A stretch of DNA of 64,000 bases from Plantago major (lineage: Eukaryota > Streptophyta > Magnoliopsida > Lamiales > Plantaginaceae): positions 3,386,712 through 3,450,711 of the forward strand of contig CM048841.1 in assembly GCA_026545765.1 (NCBI GenBank). Direction: 5' to 3'. The notes below the pieces were generated by a model. That model did not search any database. It was not told the origin of the DNA and saw only the letters and a program-made list of their open reading frames with translations. Made by a program: the position numbers and the translations under genes. Numbering within the stretch: the first letter of the stretch is position 1; each line of letters starts with the position of its first letter. Shown in pieces: positions 26,123 to 38,756 of the stretch.

Positions 26123-27679
26123 GGATGTTTCATCTCAAACATTGAACCTAAAACTATACAAGAAGCATTAAGAGACCAAGACTGGATCTCTGCAATGCAA
26201 GAAGAGTTGGATCAGTTTGAGAGAAACAAAGTCTGGAAACTAGTTCCATTTGTAGAAGGAATATCTGTGATTGGAACTAAGTGGGTTTTCAGAAACAAGA
26301 TGAATGAATCTGGTGAAATAACCAGAAACAAAGCAAGGTTGGTTGCCAAGGGATTCACCTAGACTGAAGGTTTAGATTTTGATGAGTCATATGCACCAGT
26401 TGCCAGATTGGATGCAATAAGACTCTTTCTGGCCTTTGCAGCTCATAAAGACTTTAAAGTTTATCAGATGGATGTCAAGAGTGAATTCTTGAATGGTGAA
26501 CTTGCTGAGGAAGTCTATGTTGAACAACCACCTGGCTTTGAAGTTTCCTCAGGAAGTAGAATGGTCTATAAGCTACAGAAAGCTCTATATGGACTGAAAA
26601 AGGCTCCAAGAGCATAGTATGACACTTTGGCCAAATACCTTCTGGAAAGTGGTTTCATGAAAGGTGAAGTTGATAAAACTTTATTTACTTTAAATCATGA
26701 CGGGAAACTACTCTTAGTTCAAGTATATGTTGATGACATTATATTTGGATCTAAGGACAAGCAACTTTGTGATGACTTTGCAAATCTCATGAAAAGTAAG
26801 TTTGAGATGAGCATGATGGGAGAATTGAACTATTTCCTAGGATTGCAAGTCAAGCAACTCAATGATGGAATATTAATTAGTCAGACAAAGTATGCAAAAG
26901 ACATGCTCACAAAGTTCAATCTTAAGCCTTCTGAAAAGAATGCTAAGATACCTATGAGCATAGGAACCAAGATGACCTATACTGAATCAGATGAGAGTGT
27001 TGATGAACACAAGTATAGGAAATTGATAGGTTCACTACTTTACCTTACTGCAAGCAGACCTGATATTCAATATGCAGTTGGTGTGTGTGCTAGATTTCAA
27101 ACAAATCCAATGCAATCACACTACAACATTGCTATGAAAATATTAAGGTATGTGAAAGGTACAGTAGATGTAGGTTTGTGGTATCCTAAAAAAAGTGGAT
27201 TGAGTTTGGTTGGTTACTCAGATGCTGATTATGCTGGATCAATGCTTGATAGGAAAAGCACCTCAGGAACTTGTCAGTTTCTGGGAACTAGACTTATCTC
27301 ATGGTTTAGCAAAAAGCAAAACTCAATTGCAACTTCTACCACAGAGGCTGAATATATTGCTGCTGGTTGTTGTGCAACACAAATTCTGTGGATTCAACAA
27401 CAACTCAGAGACTATGGACTCAATGAAGAGAAAACTCCCATTTTCTGTGATAACACAAGTGCTATTGCAATCACACAGAACCCCAGGTTCCATGCCAGAA
27501 CAAAGAACATTGATGTTAGACACCACTTCATCAGAGACCATGTTGAGAAAGGCAATATAGAGATACTCAAGATTGACACAGAAGACCAACTTGCAGATAT
27601 CTTCACCAAGCCCCTACAAGAAAGCCGGTTCTTGACCTTAAGACATAATCTTGGATTAATGGAGATGCCTAAGGACTGA
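26123..27679 (+). mobile_element. Element A reverse transcriptase and RNase H (fossil)
   Basis: Starts at the point where the nested B block ends. It has the copia RT core ([32 protein letters not shown]) and a full RNase H with ADYAGS, STTEAEYIAA, FCDNTSAI and the RTKNIDVRHHFIRDHVE segment, closing with QLADIFTKPL. It is mostly open from 26627 onward and overall broken in a few places. Confidence 0.9.
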
Positions 27680-28611
27680 AAAATGTCCTGAATCTCTAAA
27701 GTCTGAGTAAGTGAGGTAGAAAAGAAGTAGGCCTCTGAGAACATGTTCTCAGAAAGCCAAGTTGATAAGAAGTGATGCAAAGGTTTCTGAGTAGCAACAC
27801 TCAGAAAGGCAAAACATTTCTGGAACGGGTATCCAGAAAGGCAAAGGTTGGTACACACTCAATAAGTAAATAAGACTAGAACTTACTTACTGAGAGTGGG
27901 TCAATTACATTCAAACAACTGAAGCTTCTGACACTTGAATTCAGAAAGCTATTTAGTCATAAAGAGAAAAGGCACACAAAGCTCGAAAAAGTATAAGTTC
28001 TGAAAGTCAAACATGTCCAATGTCTCGTATTTTTGCCATTTTTATGATAAACAATATAAAGATAAGGACTTGACACTCAGAATGATAAGTTCAAACGATT
28101 GAGTGTTCTTACTCTTTACTAAGTGACATAATGGATGTAACTTGTTAAAAATCCATCAAGTCGGCACAATACCATTTGTTGATTGATATCATTACAAGAT
28201 ATTCAATATAAGCCCTTGATGAATAAATGTTTGATCTCAACGGTTGAGATTAAAACAAAGCAAGTAATGTCTGTTGAGAAATGCAGACATGGCCCACTAC
28301 GCATTTAATGAAGTACAAAGGTCGTACCACGCCTATGCAGATGCAAAGACACACATTCATATCCAGTTGTATGTATGTTGTATCTATGTACATTTTGTCT
28401 GCTATATATATAGGATTTGGGCAAAAGACAAACACTTTTACCAATTCCGAAATTTCAAACAGATCAAAACAAAGAAAATCTCTCAAGATTTCTGCAAAAC
28501 CCCCTCTGCAAACTCAACTTCTTGTGCTTAGTCTTCTGAAAAGATAGACTAATCTCGATTAATTGTGCAAAATTCATCTGAAAAACACTCACTCAAAACT
28601 CTATATAATAG
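27680..28611 (+). mobile_element. Element A spacer between pol and extra ORF
   Basis: About 930 bp without a convincing frame. A matching spacer in B (about 17930-18454) shares an AT-rich stretch with CACTA(C/A)GCATTTAATG and TATATATAGGATTT motifs just before the extra ORF, possibly part of its leader or an internal promoter. That is inference from conservation between the two families. Confidence 0.55.
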
Positions 28612-31600
28612 ATGGCACCCAAGAAGATGACCACCAAGAACCCTAAGGCCACATCATCTACTCCTGCTGAAAAGCAAGGAGGAAAGGAACTTAAGGTGTT
28701 GAATAAACGCCTTCTGAGAAAGTTCACCCCATTTGACTGGAACCCTAACTACAAAATGAATTGGGAAGCTTTTCTGGTGAAGAGGCATGTACCAGCAGTT
28801 ATACCTTCAAGACCAGAAAGGAAACTGATATTGGGGATGCTGAATAATTCCCATATCTACAAGCTTCTATCTGCTGCACCCAGTGGACTATCCACACTGG
28901 ATGTACTGGAGTTCTATAACAACTCCAAAATCTTCACAAAGATTGTGAATGATGAAGAAGACAAATACATGCAGACTGAAGTCCAAGGACAAGAAATTGT
29001 TCTAGACTACAAGACTTTCTGCAAGATATTCCGATTGAAAAATCGAGGAACAATTGAAGACATCAACATCAAGGACGCTTCCATGATTCAAGGCGTCAAA
29101 GAGCTATTTGAAGCAATCCAGTTAGAAAATGCAAAGGGTTGTCCAGGAGACTTTGCTCTGAAAGCCATCAGAAATAGTCATCTCCAGAAACACTGGAGTA
29201 CTTTAGCTCTTATTCTGGTCCGTTGCTTTGATGGCAACAAAGGTGGAGTAGACCAGATAAGCATGGAGAGATGGATGATAATGCATCTTCTGAACAAGAA
29301 GCATGAAGGGCAGGAAACCCACTTCAATTGGGGGAAGTACGCCTTCAACAAATTCCTTGGACATATTGAGGAATTTGAGCCCAAAATCATCAATGGCCTT
29401 GCTGAGCCAAAGGCCAATATGCACTTTGGTCTCACAATCTGTCACATTCTGGAAACAATGGGAATCACTCTCAGAGAGAAACAAGAAATCCTAGTCACCA
29501 ACTCCCTTTTCAAACACGCCTTTGAAGAAAAGGAGAAACTTGCTGCTGAGAACGCACTCCAAAAGGCAGAAGAAGAAGAAACTGCACAGCAAGGTGAGGA
29601 GGTCTCTGAGCAAGCTCAAGCTAAACCTCCAGTTGCCAAGAGAAAGAGGATTCAAAGCAAAAGAGCCTCCAAGTCCCTAAGCATACAAGAGGCACAACCT
29701 TCTGGAGACAAGGTCTCAGAAGATGTTGGACGCCCAGAAAGGCAACTCCAGAATGCCCTAAGAATCCCGAACCAGACTGCTCCAGAACTCTCCAGAGATG
29801 ATAGAAATATCATAGATGGGTCTGCACCAACACAGAATAGTGATTCTGAGGATGATGAAGTACTTGCAAAAGTACTCAAAAGATTCAAGTATGAGACCCA
29901 TGGAGGAGCATCAAGCTCAGCTCTTCAGAGAGACAAGAGCCCCTCTGCCCAGCAGGAAGAAGAAGGCCTAGGTGAGGAAGATGAAATGCTGGAAGATCCT
30001 GACATTGCTTCCACATTCACTATGCCAGCACAAAATACTGCAGAAGAAAATCCTGTTTTAACATAGGTTCCTCAACCTCTGAGAAAGCTCAACTCTCAGA
30101 AAGGGATCAAACTGAGATGGAAACTTAGAATGATACTGCAGAGGAGACCAAAAATGAGCACAGAGAGACTGTGGAATCACCACAAGTCTAAGAGACCAAT
30201 GATCAGCCTGACTCTATTCAGGTAGCAAAAGTAGTTTGTATCCAACTTGTCAACATTAAAATGTTAACTTGTTACTCATAAGCTTCATTTGTTACAGGCC
30301 AACATGGAGACACAATTTCAGGGGGAAGTTAATTTGTCCACCCCTCTGAATGAAGAAGAGGTTCCTTCAACCTCAGAACAACAAGAAGAGCCTGTCCTAC
30401 AAGTAGTTAAGTTATCTCTGAATAAGAAATAACTTGCTTGAAACATTCATATCTTGTGTTGTAACTTCTTTTTGTCTCTTATTAGGCTCCAACTGAGGAA
30501 GTAGTGGTGGAACCAACACCCCCAACACCAAGAGATTCCAGAGACTGAAAAGCTCTCTGAGGAAACATTTACTGAGCCTTCTGTTGAGAAGGTAAGTATC
30601 AGTAAATTTTCTTTTAAGAATACTTTGGTAAAAATCGCTACTTAATCAATATGTTTGTTCTATCTTACAGGCTCGGTCAGAAGAACACTTGGAAGGAAAG
30701 ACTGTGGTCTTATCTCCTCCAAAAGAAACTGGCAATGTCAAGAAGAGTCAAGAAAGGTTCCAGAAACCCCCAAGGTTTCTGAGAAAGATGCCACTGAGCT
30801 TCCTCACTTGGAAGTAAGTGAAGTCTCAGAAAGCATTTTTCCACTTATCTTTTCTGTTAACAGTTTCTAAACATATTTGATTTTAATTCTCAGGTTCAAG
30901 CAGAAAGAAAGGTTGATGAGGATAAGACTTCTCCTCACAACAAGGTATCTGTGGTCTCTGAGACCAAGCAAGTGAAGTATAGGATAATGAGCCTAGTGTT
31001 TCTACACAGGTATGCTCAGAAAGCTTACTTTTGCACACAGATACTAACTCAAGTGGTTTGAACAAAACTAACTTTATCCCTTTCTTTCAGGCTCAAAGTC
31101 TAGTGCCAGTTGATTTACTCAAGGCTTTCCAGAAGCACACTTTAAAGAAACATCTCAAGTGCTTCAGACAATGACAGAAACTCAGAAAGGCTGACCTTTC
31201 TGAATTAACCAGAGTAATCGACGTCCCAGAAAAGAGAGCAATTGCCTTCAATCTGGAAGATTATATCCATGGATTGTTCCCAACAGAGTCCTACTCATTT
31301 GCCACTCTGATGCATGAGGACTTCATTCATGAAGTAGCACAAAGACTTATAGCACATTTCAAGTCTGCGGATGCTCAAACCCAAGAGCAGATGGTTACCC
31401 ATCCTGCCTTTCCCAGCAAGCTCACTACTTATCCTGCTGAACAAGAAGAAGTTAATGGGAGGATGATTACATTCCCAAATGTGATCAACCTGGTTTCAGA
31501 AGATGACGAGGAGATGGACGAAAATGATTATCAAGAACCTCCCTCTGAGCATCAAAACCAAGAAGCAAAGAACAAGAGTGATGATGATGATGATAATCAG

Positions 31601-33800
31601 AATGATGATCCCCAACCTAGACAAGGCGGGATTCAGAAAGCTAGCAAAGGAAGTGGAGAAAAGGCTACTCCTTCAAATGCTCAGAGAGCCCCATCATCAT
31701 CACCTCCCAAGTCTCATCAAGATATCCAACAGGCTGAGCACAATGATGCCATAGAAGAAATTTCAGCCGCTGAGTTTAGGATTGAACAACTCAGAAAGGT
31801 GTTGGAAGAAGAAAAGAGAATCAACATTGAGTGTCAAGCTCTTGTTGATGAAAAGGAGGCCAAACTCAAAAAGCTCAAAGAAGCTAATGCCAAGGAATTG
31901 GCACTCCTAGATGAGCAAAGAAATCTGAAGAATGCCATTGTTGTCACAGCTGCTGAGATAGATGCCATGTATGACAATGATGATGAAGAGCATGATGCTG
32001 AGACTGCATCAGAAAGACCTTCTACATCCTCTCAGAAGGCCAACATACTCCAAGGCAAAAAAAAGATGTTAGCCAGCTTGCAAACAATCCCAGAGAAGGA
32101 TTATGAGAGTGATGCTGAAGAAGACCGCAACTTGATTACTGCAGAAGAAGATGAGAGACTTATCACTCAGCAAAAGAGAGCCCTACTTGCTCCTCATATC
32201 TTCTCTCTCGCACTGTAGTTCAAGAAGTGAAGAGCACCGTGCAAGGAACAGTGTCTTTTTGGAACTCAGAGAGACACTAGTTGCCCAAGACACAGAAGTG
32301 CTAAAATCCGTCCCAGAAGAGATGAAGCCATTGGATGTGCTTTACTCAACAGAGCAACCAGCATAGCTCTATCTCAGAAAGACCTAGGGTTGGTCAGGGA
32401 TGAGGATTGTAACAATGCTAATGCAACATTGAATGAAGCCAGCCATGCTGTCCTGCAAGCCAACGCCATCCTAAGGCCGCTTGAAGAGCTCAATGAAAGG
32501 AGCAGAACGGTTAGGCGTAACAAAGAGCTCAAGAAGGAACTTCAAGAATTAGTCAGGTGCACAAAAATCTCCAAAAGAACTTTGAGTCTCTCCAAGCTTA
32601 TGCTATCATGAGTCATCATTCATGACTAAGGGGAAGAGATGCCTCGAAAGGCAAGAGGAAGAAAAGAAAACAATCAAATCCTCCTCCTCAAGTCAACTTG
32701 TCATTAAGGACACCACCGGAGACACCTCATCAAGAAGTTGTTCCAGATCAACCAGCTAGAAGGCTGAGAAGTATGATAACTAGGGGAGCCAAGTCCCTTA
32801 GAATCTCAGAAGAGAAGAAGACTTCTGAAGAAGAAGAAAAGGAAGAAGGAGAAGTAAGAGGCCAAGAAAGCTGCAAGTCTCCAATTTTGGACTTCAATGA
32901 TGATGAGGATGAATCTGATACAGATGAACATCCACTTCACAAGAAAAGGAGACAAGCAACTACTTCACAACCTCCTCTCGGCAAAAGGCCTTTGCGGCCG
33001 TAACTCCTTCGAAAATAGCAAGTCAATACAAGGAACATCCACCAAAGACAAATTCAAGGCAGAAGAAAGGGTTAGAGGATCTCCGACGTAAGGCCACCTA
33101 ATGAAAGGCAAGAAGGGATTCCCAGTTTGGCAGAGTAAACAGAGAAACTCATCAAGAAAGGCCAACTGATGCCCACATTGAGTATGTGAAGACTAGTAAT
33201 GAAGAGTCTTCATATAGGTGCATTCTGAATAAGAGAGGGTATTGGATACTGGAACTACAACATCTACTTGTCAATGATAAATTTCCAACTCCCATCCTCA
33301 ACCAGATCCTGAAATGGAGAGAAGGCAAGCCAGAATAGCTAAAACCTGAGCACCTTCATGCCTGGCTAAACTTTGAAGTAGAAAAGAGGAATGAAGCCAG
33401 AAAGATGGATCTTTCTTTCACCGCCCTTACCCAAAGCCTGATGATGTACACAAGGTAAGAAAACTGGATGGTAGCTACAGCAGGAAGAACAAACTAGATG
33501 TTTCAACCTATGAGTCATTCTATATGACATTGGATGAATACCTAGATGATATACACTATCTGGAAGAAATATACAAGTATTTCAACCTATCTTAGCTGCA
33601 AGTAGACCATGCCTGGGTCTGGGGAAAGTACTTCTGGGTCAAACACTTTCTGCGGAAGAATCACAAGCTTGGCAAGAGTTACCATGAAATATGTGACTTA
33701 TCTAGAAAGACAGAGCTCTCTGTCAGAAGGATTCTTTATGACTATGTCCAAGAATGCGGAAAAGTGGATGATCATGTCAACTGATCTAGAAAGGATGCTG
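28612..33800 (+). mobile_element. Element A extra ORF region after pol
   Basis: A 484-codon open frame begins MAPKKMTTKNPKATSSTP at 28612 and shares with B the segments STLDVLEFYNNSKIF, HFNWGKYAFNKFLG and GLAEPKA. Further coding stretches reach about 33800, including an acidic/coiled-coil section (31274-32218) and the aromatic-rich C-terminal domain around 33180-33780. As in B, short GT...AG-bounded spacers with T-rich, AG-ending tails lie between about 30220 and 31090. It is broken in its later half. The N-terminal part resembles the plant transposon-associated ORFs of unknown function. Confidence 0.6.
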
Positions 33801-34216
33801 AAGAACTTGAGGTATCTGAACCCAAGTTGCATTTCTGAAGACTTGAAGACTAGTAACATTAGAATACTCTCTTGGAGCTTGAATTCTCCTTTGTTCTAAT
33901 TTACTTAGTATGCTTTGTTACTTTTTGTAATCTTGCTGATTGTTTCTAAATTTCTCTATCTGTAAAAGTTGCATCTTATTCTGTAAACTGTACCTATCTG
34001 AAGATCATACTCTCAGATACATTCTAATAGATGACAACTTATCAGCAAAGATCACTTCTTGTGATTTGGTTGATGTTTACTTTCTGCACTTAATTCAACT
34101 AAAATTGAATATCATTTGAAATAATTAAGTGGTGGATTGTTTTCTCTTCCAGGGTTACAAATTTGTAATAGGACTTAAAAGATAGTCATGGATGACTGAT
34201 CAAAAAGGGGGAAATT

Positions 34217-35632
34217 TGTTAGGAATATCTGTTAATATTTTGATTACTCATCACATGTTCTTATCTTAGCCAGAAAGGTGATTAAGTACTTTTGGTTCAC
34301 TTGAACATTGTAAAAGAGGAAATCACTGAGTATGATTAGTCTAGTAAATCTTGTATTAGGATTATAGGTCTATGAGTGTAATTTTTATTTCCAGAAGACC
34401 ATGAAGATCAATCCTAGCAATGGAGCTTTTCTGAAGATTAGAAGACTGAAGATTGCACAAGGTTTATGAAGACACAAAGGTTTAGTCTAACTCAGAAAGA
34501 CTATGTCCTTAATCCTTTCTTAAGTGTATTAACTTAATTTCGAAATATGATTCTGGACACATGACATCATGAGTATGGAGCATGCAAGCCATCAGAAAGG
34601 CTCATGTATCTGTTGAGACTAAAGGACAATGAACAGTACTATGCATTAAATGCATCGGCAGAAATGCTGCAAAAATCAGTCCTCTTTGAAAAATGAGATA
34701 GTGACTTCTGAGTACATAGTTCAAGATATAAACGGATATAATTTGATGGAGAGCACAACGGATATAATTCAAACACCTCTCAAATTTATCTATATATATC
34801 ACGCACTTAGATGCTGAGAAATACACACCTTAGAACGCTCTATCTTGCAAACTTACCATCAAGCAAAGTATTCTCTCAAGCACTCTACTACACTTTCTGA
34901 AAGCTTTCTGTTGCTCGAAGAATCACTAGTAGTTCTAAGTTGTCCTGAACCTTAACAAGAGATTGTTGTTCGTAAAAGAGTTGAACTATCAGATACCCTT
35001 TCTGAAGCCCATTCTCCAGAACGGACATCAATTACTTGGTTCAGTAAAGAGCAGACTGCTATCCACTAAACAAGTGTATTAAGTAGTCTTGTTCTATTAG
35101 GCTCTCTGAAAACATAACTGAAAAGTTATACGAGAAGCCTCTCTGACAAACCTTATAACCAACACCATCAAGGCGTGGAGTAGAGGAAGTACTTGATTTG
35201 GGAAATCAGGGAATAACTCCAAGGTTATCTGAGTAGAGAAGTACTTAGCTCTAGGAGTTGGGGAATAACTCAGGGGGAACATTTGGTTGGGAACCATTTG
35301 TTTAAGAATCTTAGAATAGGATTATTGTAAGGTGAACTCAATTATCTGTTCTAGTGAATTCTAGGTCTCAGAAAGACCGAAGTGGATTAGTTGGAGGATT
35401 ACGCCACCTCCAGATACCACTATATTTCTTTGTGTCATTTACCTTCAGATTTACATTTCAAAGCAGCACACACATACTTATTGTTTCGCACTTACCTATC
35501 TTAAAGTCTTTCATCTCGATTTAAGTATCGAAACCCCTGTTTCGAGAAGTCGTGTTTATCGACAAAAGTTTTAAACGACTATTCACCCCCCCCCCCCCCC
35601 AGTATTTTACTTTGCCGTTATCTGTACCAAAA
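34217..35632 (+). repeat. 3' LTR of copia element A
   Basis: 1416 bp, preceded by AAAAAGGGGGAAATT. It matches the 5' LTR closely, except for its last 150 bp where differences concentrate at CAG/CTG triplets. Two internal 50-bp repeats at about 35175-35277 and a run of about 15 C at 35586-35600. Followed by the ATTGG target duplication. Confidence 0.92.
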
Positions 35633-37190
35633 ATTGGGTTTGCTCGCAACCCCATCACCGACTTGTAGTATCCACTCGGTAAAATCCTTAGTTTCACTAA
35701 TCTCAGCAGCTGATGATCCGGACTGAATAGAAAAAAAAGGTTTTAATTAAAAAGAACAACATAACAGAACAATTCATATGTTCGGGGAATTGTACAGTTT
35801 ACCTGCAATCGCATGTTTTTTGTGAGCTTAAGAACCTCACATGAATCCCATAGTCTCGAAGAGCATAGAGAGGCATTTACAATATCATATTTGCTACCAC
35901 CATAAATAACTCGCAAAATTGCCTGAAATCTCCATCAAATACAACTACTAAGCCACCATAAAAGGATCATCTGGACGTTTCATAACATCTCTTAGACTCC
36001 TGTCAAGTGACTCAAAATAGTGTTTATTGGTGATTGATGCCTCATCCCAAATTGATTGAGTAAACCGGTGACATCAGAATCCGGCTTCATCTTGCTGCAT
36101 GTTGATTCCTCGTGACACTTAATAGGAATTCTAAACCTAGAATGAGCGCCCTCTAAGCTGCTCGTCAGTCAAACTTGTGTACAGTTTGTCGAATTCTGAT
36201 CTCATGGCATCTTTGTCGTATGACATCTCATGAACTATAAATTGATTCGTGGTGTTGTCAGTCACATACTCACCTGGCATTAGCATAGACTCCAAAAAAG
36301 CAAGACTGTTGCAGTTTGCTTTCAATAGCTTCTCAATTTCAAGCAACACTAGGTTATGGATTTGTTCATCAGTAAGGCTCAAACCTGACTCGCGAAATGA
36401 ATCAAAATAAGTAATAAGTAATGTATAGCATTTTAGTATTTCAACATAATATAAAATTTACTAACAAATTTTCCTGGATTATGAGAAGTTTTTTGCTGGT
36501 TGTATAAAATGTCGTTAGATAAGAAATTACATGTATTCCTCCATACTTCCATTGGTCTCGCCATGCTTCGTGAAAGAAGAAGCATCGTAAAAAGATGACG
36601 CAGGAAACGTGCTGATCCCCAGTGACTTTCCTCAGTAATTCCACCGACATACTCCCTGTCATCTGTTAGTAGACCTAAAGCCACACATGAGTTCTTGCAG
36701 GTCTCATAAACAACACCGTTCACTGTTCTGATTTCCCGAAAACATGTTGCACCTCTAAAATGATTCAACATAAGTCACATATAGTACAACTTTTCAAGTG
36801 CCATAGGCACATTATACATCGTTGCAACAGCTTGTGTCTTCGTTTTTCCTACGGGACCACTTCTTCGGGCCATCTTTCCAGCAATACTTACGGGGTAACT
36901 CAGGATACATCAATTTCCTAGCTTTCGGGTCAACCTTGTTCAGCTCAAACCATTCAAGAAACTGGGACTGCCACTGAAGGCTTATCAAGCAGATCCGACA
37001 TAAAATCTCCATCTCTGAATGCCCCTGCTCATCCTCTAGATGAAATGCAAAACGCTCAACGACAGATATCTTATAATGTATATGGAATTCAAAAATAGCA
37101 AAGCACACAAACAAAGGAATCCGCTTCTTTTCAAAATTAATGGGGAATTTAGTACTACCAGACAGGTTCATCATCATCATAGGAATAAGC
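35633..37190 (-). pseudogene. Helitron Pif1-like helicase, N-terminal and core part
   Basis: Reading the minus strand from 37190 downward gives successive Helitron helicase segments: RFAFHLEDEQ, ELPRKYCWKDGPKKWSRRK, GATCFREIRTVNGVVYETCK, ALGLLTDDREYV, SLTDEQIHNLVLLEIEKLL, then the Walker B-like IWDEASITNKHYFESLDRS and GLVVVFDGDFRQI. It ends with a WILQVGDGV segment at the copia insertion site and continues at 4609. Frames change several times and AT-rich intron-like gaps occur, so it is non-functional. In life the protein is the helicase half of the Helitron RepHel transposase. Confidence 0.85.
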
Positions 37191-38150
37191 AATTTTGTCC
37201 TGCATTTAGCCCGTAAATCATTTTTGCTTCTATGGCATGCTTACCAGTAACTATTAATCCTGTGTCATTGCACAACTTTGAAGCCTGGTCAATATTATGT
37301 AAAAGCATGATCATACATCCAACCTTTAGAACAATCATGTGATTAGCCAATCCAGAGTAGTTAAAGTATTAAGGAATTCCACAGACATCATATATGTCAA
37401 TCCATCCTAATCATCCATCTTGCTTATGCTATCAGCACTCAAGTATTCATAAGAATCACCGACATCAATGCCATAACATACATATTGATATCATCTACTA
37501 TATATTTGTAGGTGTAAGAACAGTACGGGTATGGAATTAATGTGGATCATTAGACGGATTAGACATATGCTCAAGTAAGGACGAATATGTGCTTTTGGAC
37601 AATGGTAGGAATATGATTTATGACTTCTCGAATAAGAATGTCCTCTAGCATCTTGATATCAACCTCATCAACTCCATCACCAACCTTTAGTATCCACTTT
37701 AAAAATTTCTTCATCTCTTGAATTTTAGTTGTTGATGTAACAGCATTAAAAAACACAAAACACACTTAGCAAAACATAAACAAAAAGACAAAGACTTAAA
37801 GCGAAATTACCATAAGGGAAACATACATTTAGTTAAATTCAGTTGCATGTTCTTCGTAAGTCTGAGACCTCACATGAATCCCAAATTTTGGACGTTGTTG
37901 AATTAACAATGTCAAATCTAGATCCTCCTGGAACAATCGGTAGTATCTGTATAAATGCTAAATACAATAACCAAACTTCCGAATGGTGTGGTTGGTCGAT
38001 GCATAACATCCCTTAAATCCTATCAAGCACTTCGAAACAATACCCATTGGTCATTGTAGCCTCGTCCCATATAATAAGCTTTGTTTCTTTAAGTAGACCT
38101 GCTACATAAGATACAAGATTAATATTACTGCATACCAAGTCTTCATGGAT
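37191..38150 (-). pseudogene. Second Helitron helicase copy, core to C-terminus
   Basis: The minus strand shows LIIWDEATMTNG near 38070, a GGSR-like segment, FLKWILKVGDGVDEVDIKM with LEDILIREV (37571-37765), a degraded NIDQASKLCNDTGL, and SGSTKFPINFEKKRIPLFVCFA near 37140. These repeat motifs that the other copy carries at 35640-36080 and 4000-4600, so this is a second helicase remnant fused directly to the start of the first. It is full of stops and frame changes. Confidence 0.75.
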
Positions 38151-38399
38151 TTTCAATGAACCAAACATCTTAATTCTCCCTATCTTGAATTCGAAATTAT
38201 ACGAATTCTCAAAGAGTCATATTAGGAATCTTGGTATGTTTGTATATCAACTATCTTCTTCGTAGACAAATAAGAGGGATACTGTAGAGGAAGATAACTT
38301 GGAAGAAATTCGTTTGTGTGTATTAGATGACCAAACCTATCACAAGCTTAATGTCTATTTTCTCGTGTGCATTCTGAATATCTCCTTCAATTATACAAC

Positions 38400-38750
38400 A
38401 ACTTCAGATGTTATTGGCATGTAAATAAAATGTATAATTATATGTGTGTTCACGAACTATCGGTTAAAAATTAAAGTATATGACATTATGTTCGAAAACA
38501 CTCGAACATGTTTGCAAACATATTCGATTCGGTCAAACCAAACTCGAACAGAGCATTAACGGAACTTTTTCACAAATATTTCGAAAATGTTTGGTTCATT
38601 GGTTTAACTGATTTCATTATTTACTTAGGCCTTTGCCACTTGCTAGTATAAAACATGTTTTTTTTGCATTTTTCTTTTTTGGGAAAATTGATTAATTTTA
38701 TTCATCCAAATATCAAAATGTATATTCTTTTTTAAATTAAAACATAAATG
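38400..38750. other. AT-rich Helitron interior, nothing recognised
   Basis: No coding signal, repeat or motif that I can name. A few TTCGAAC-type imperfect repeats occur around 38480-38600. Confidence 0.4.
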
Positions 38751-38756
38751 AAGAAC

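Larger units (their letters stand above)
4610..35632 (+). mobile_element. Ty1/copia LTR retrotransposon A (Sirevirus-like), broken, with nested B block
   Basis: The element starts with TGTTAGGAATA at 4610 and ends at 35632. It has a Met-tRNA-type primer site after the 5' LTR, a purine-rich tract before the 3' LTR, and a perfect target duplication ATTGG at 4605-4609 and 35633-35637. Its own parts are 4610-9318 (LTR, gag, protease, integrase) and 26123-35632 (reverse transcriptase, RNase H, extra ORF region, LTR). The interval 9319-26122 is a different but related copia family. The domain order protease-integrase-RT-RNase H marks Ty1/copia. The LTRs differ by only about 2-3% over the parts compared by eye, which suggests an insertion within roughly the last one or two million years under usual plant rates. 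Gag-pol is broken in at least half a dozen places and split by the nested block. Confidence 0.9.
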
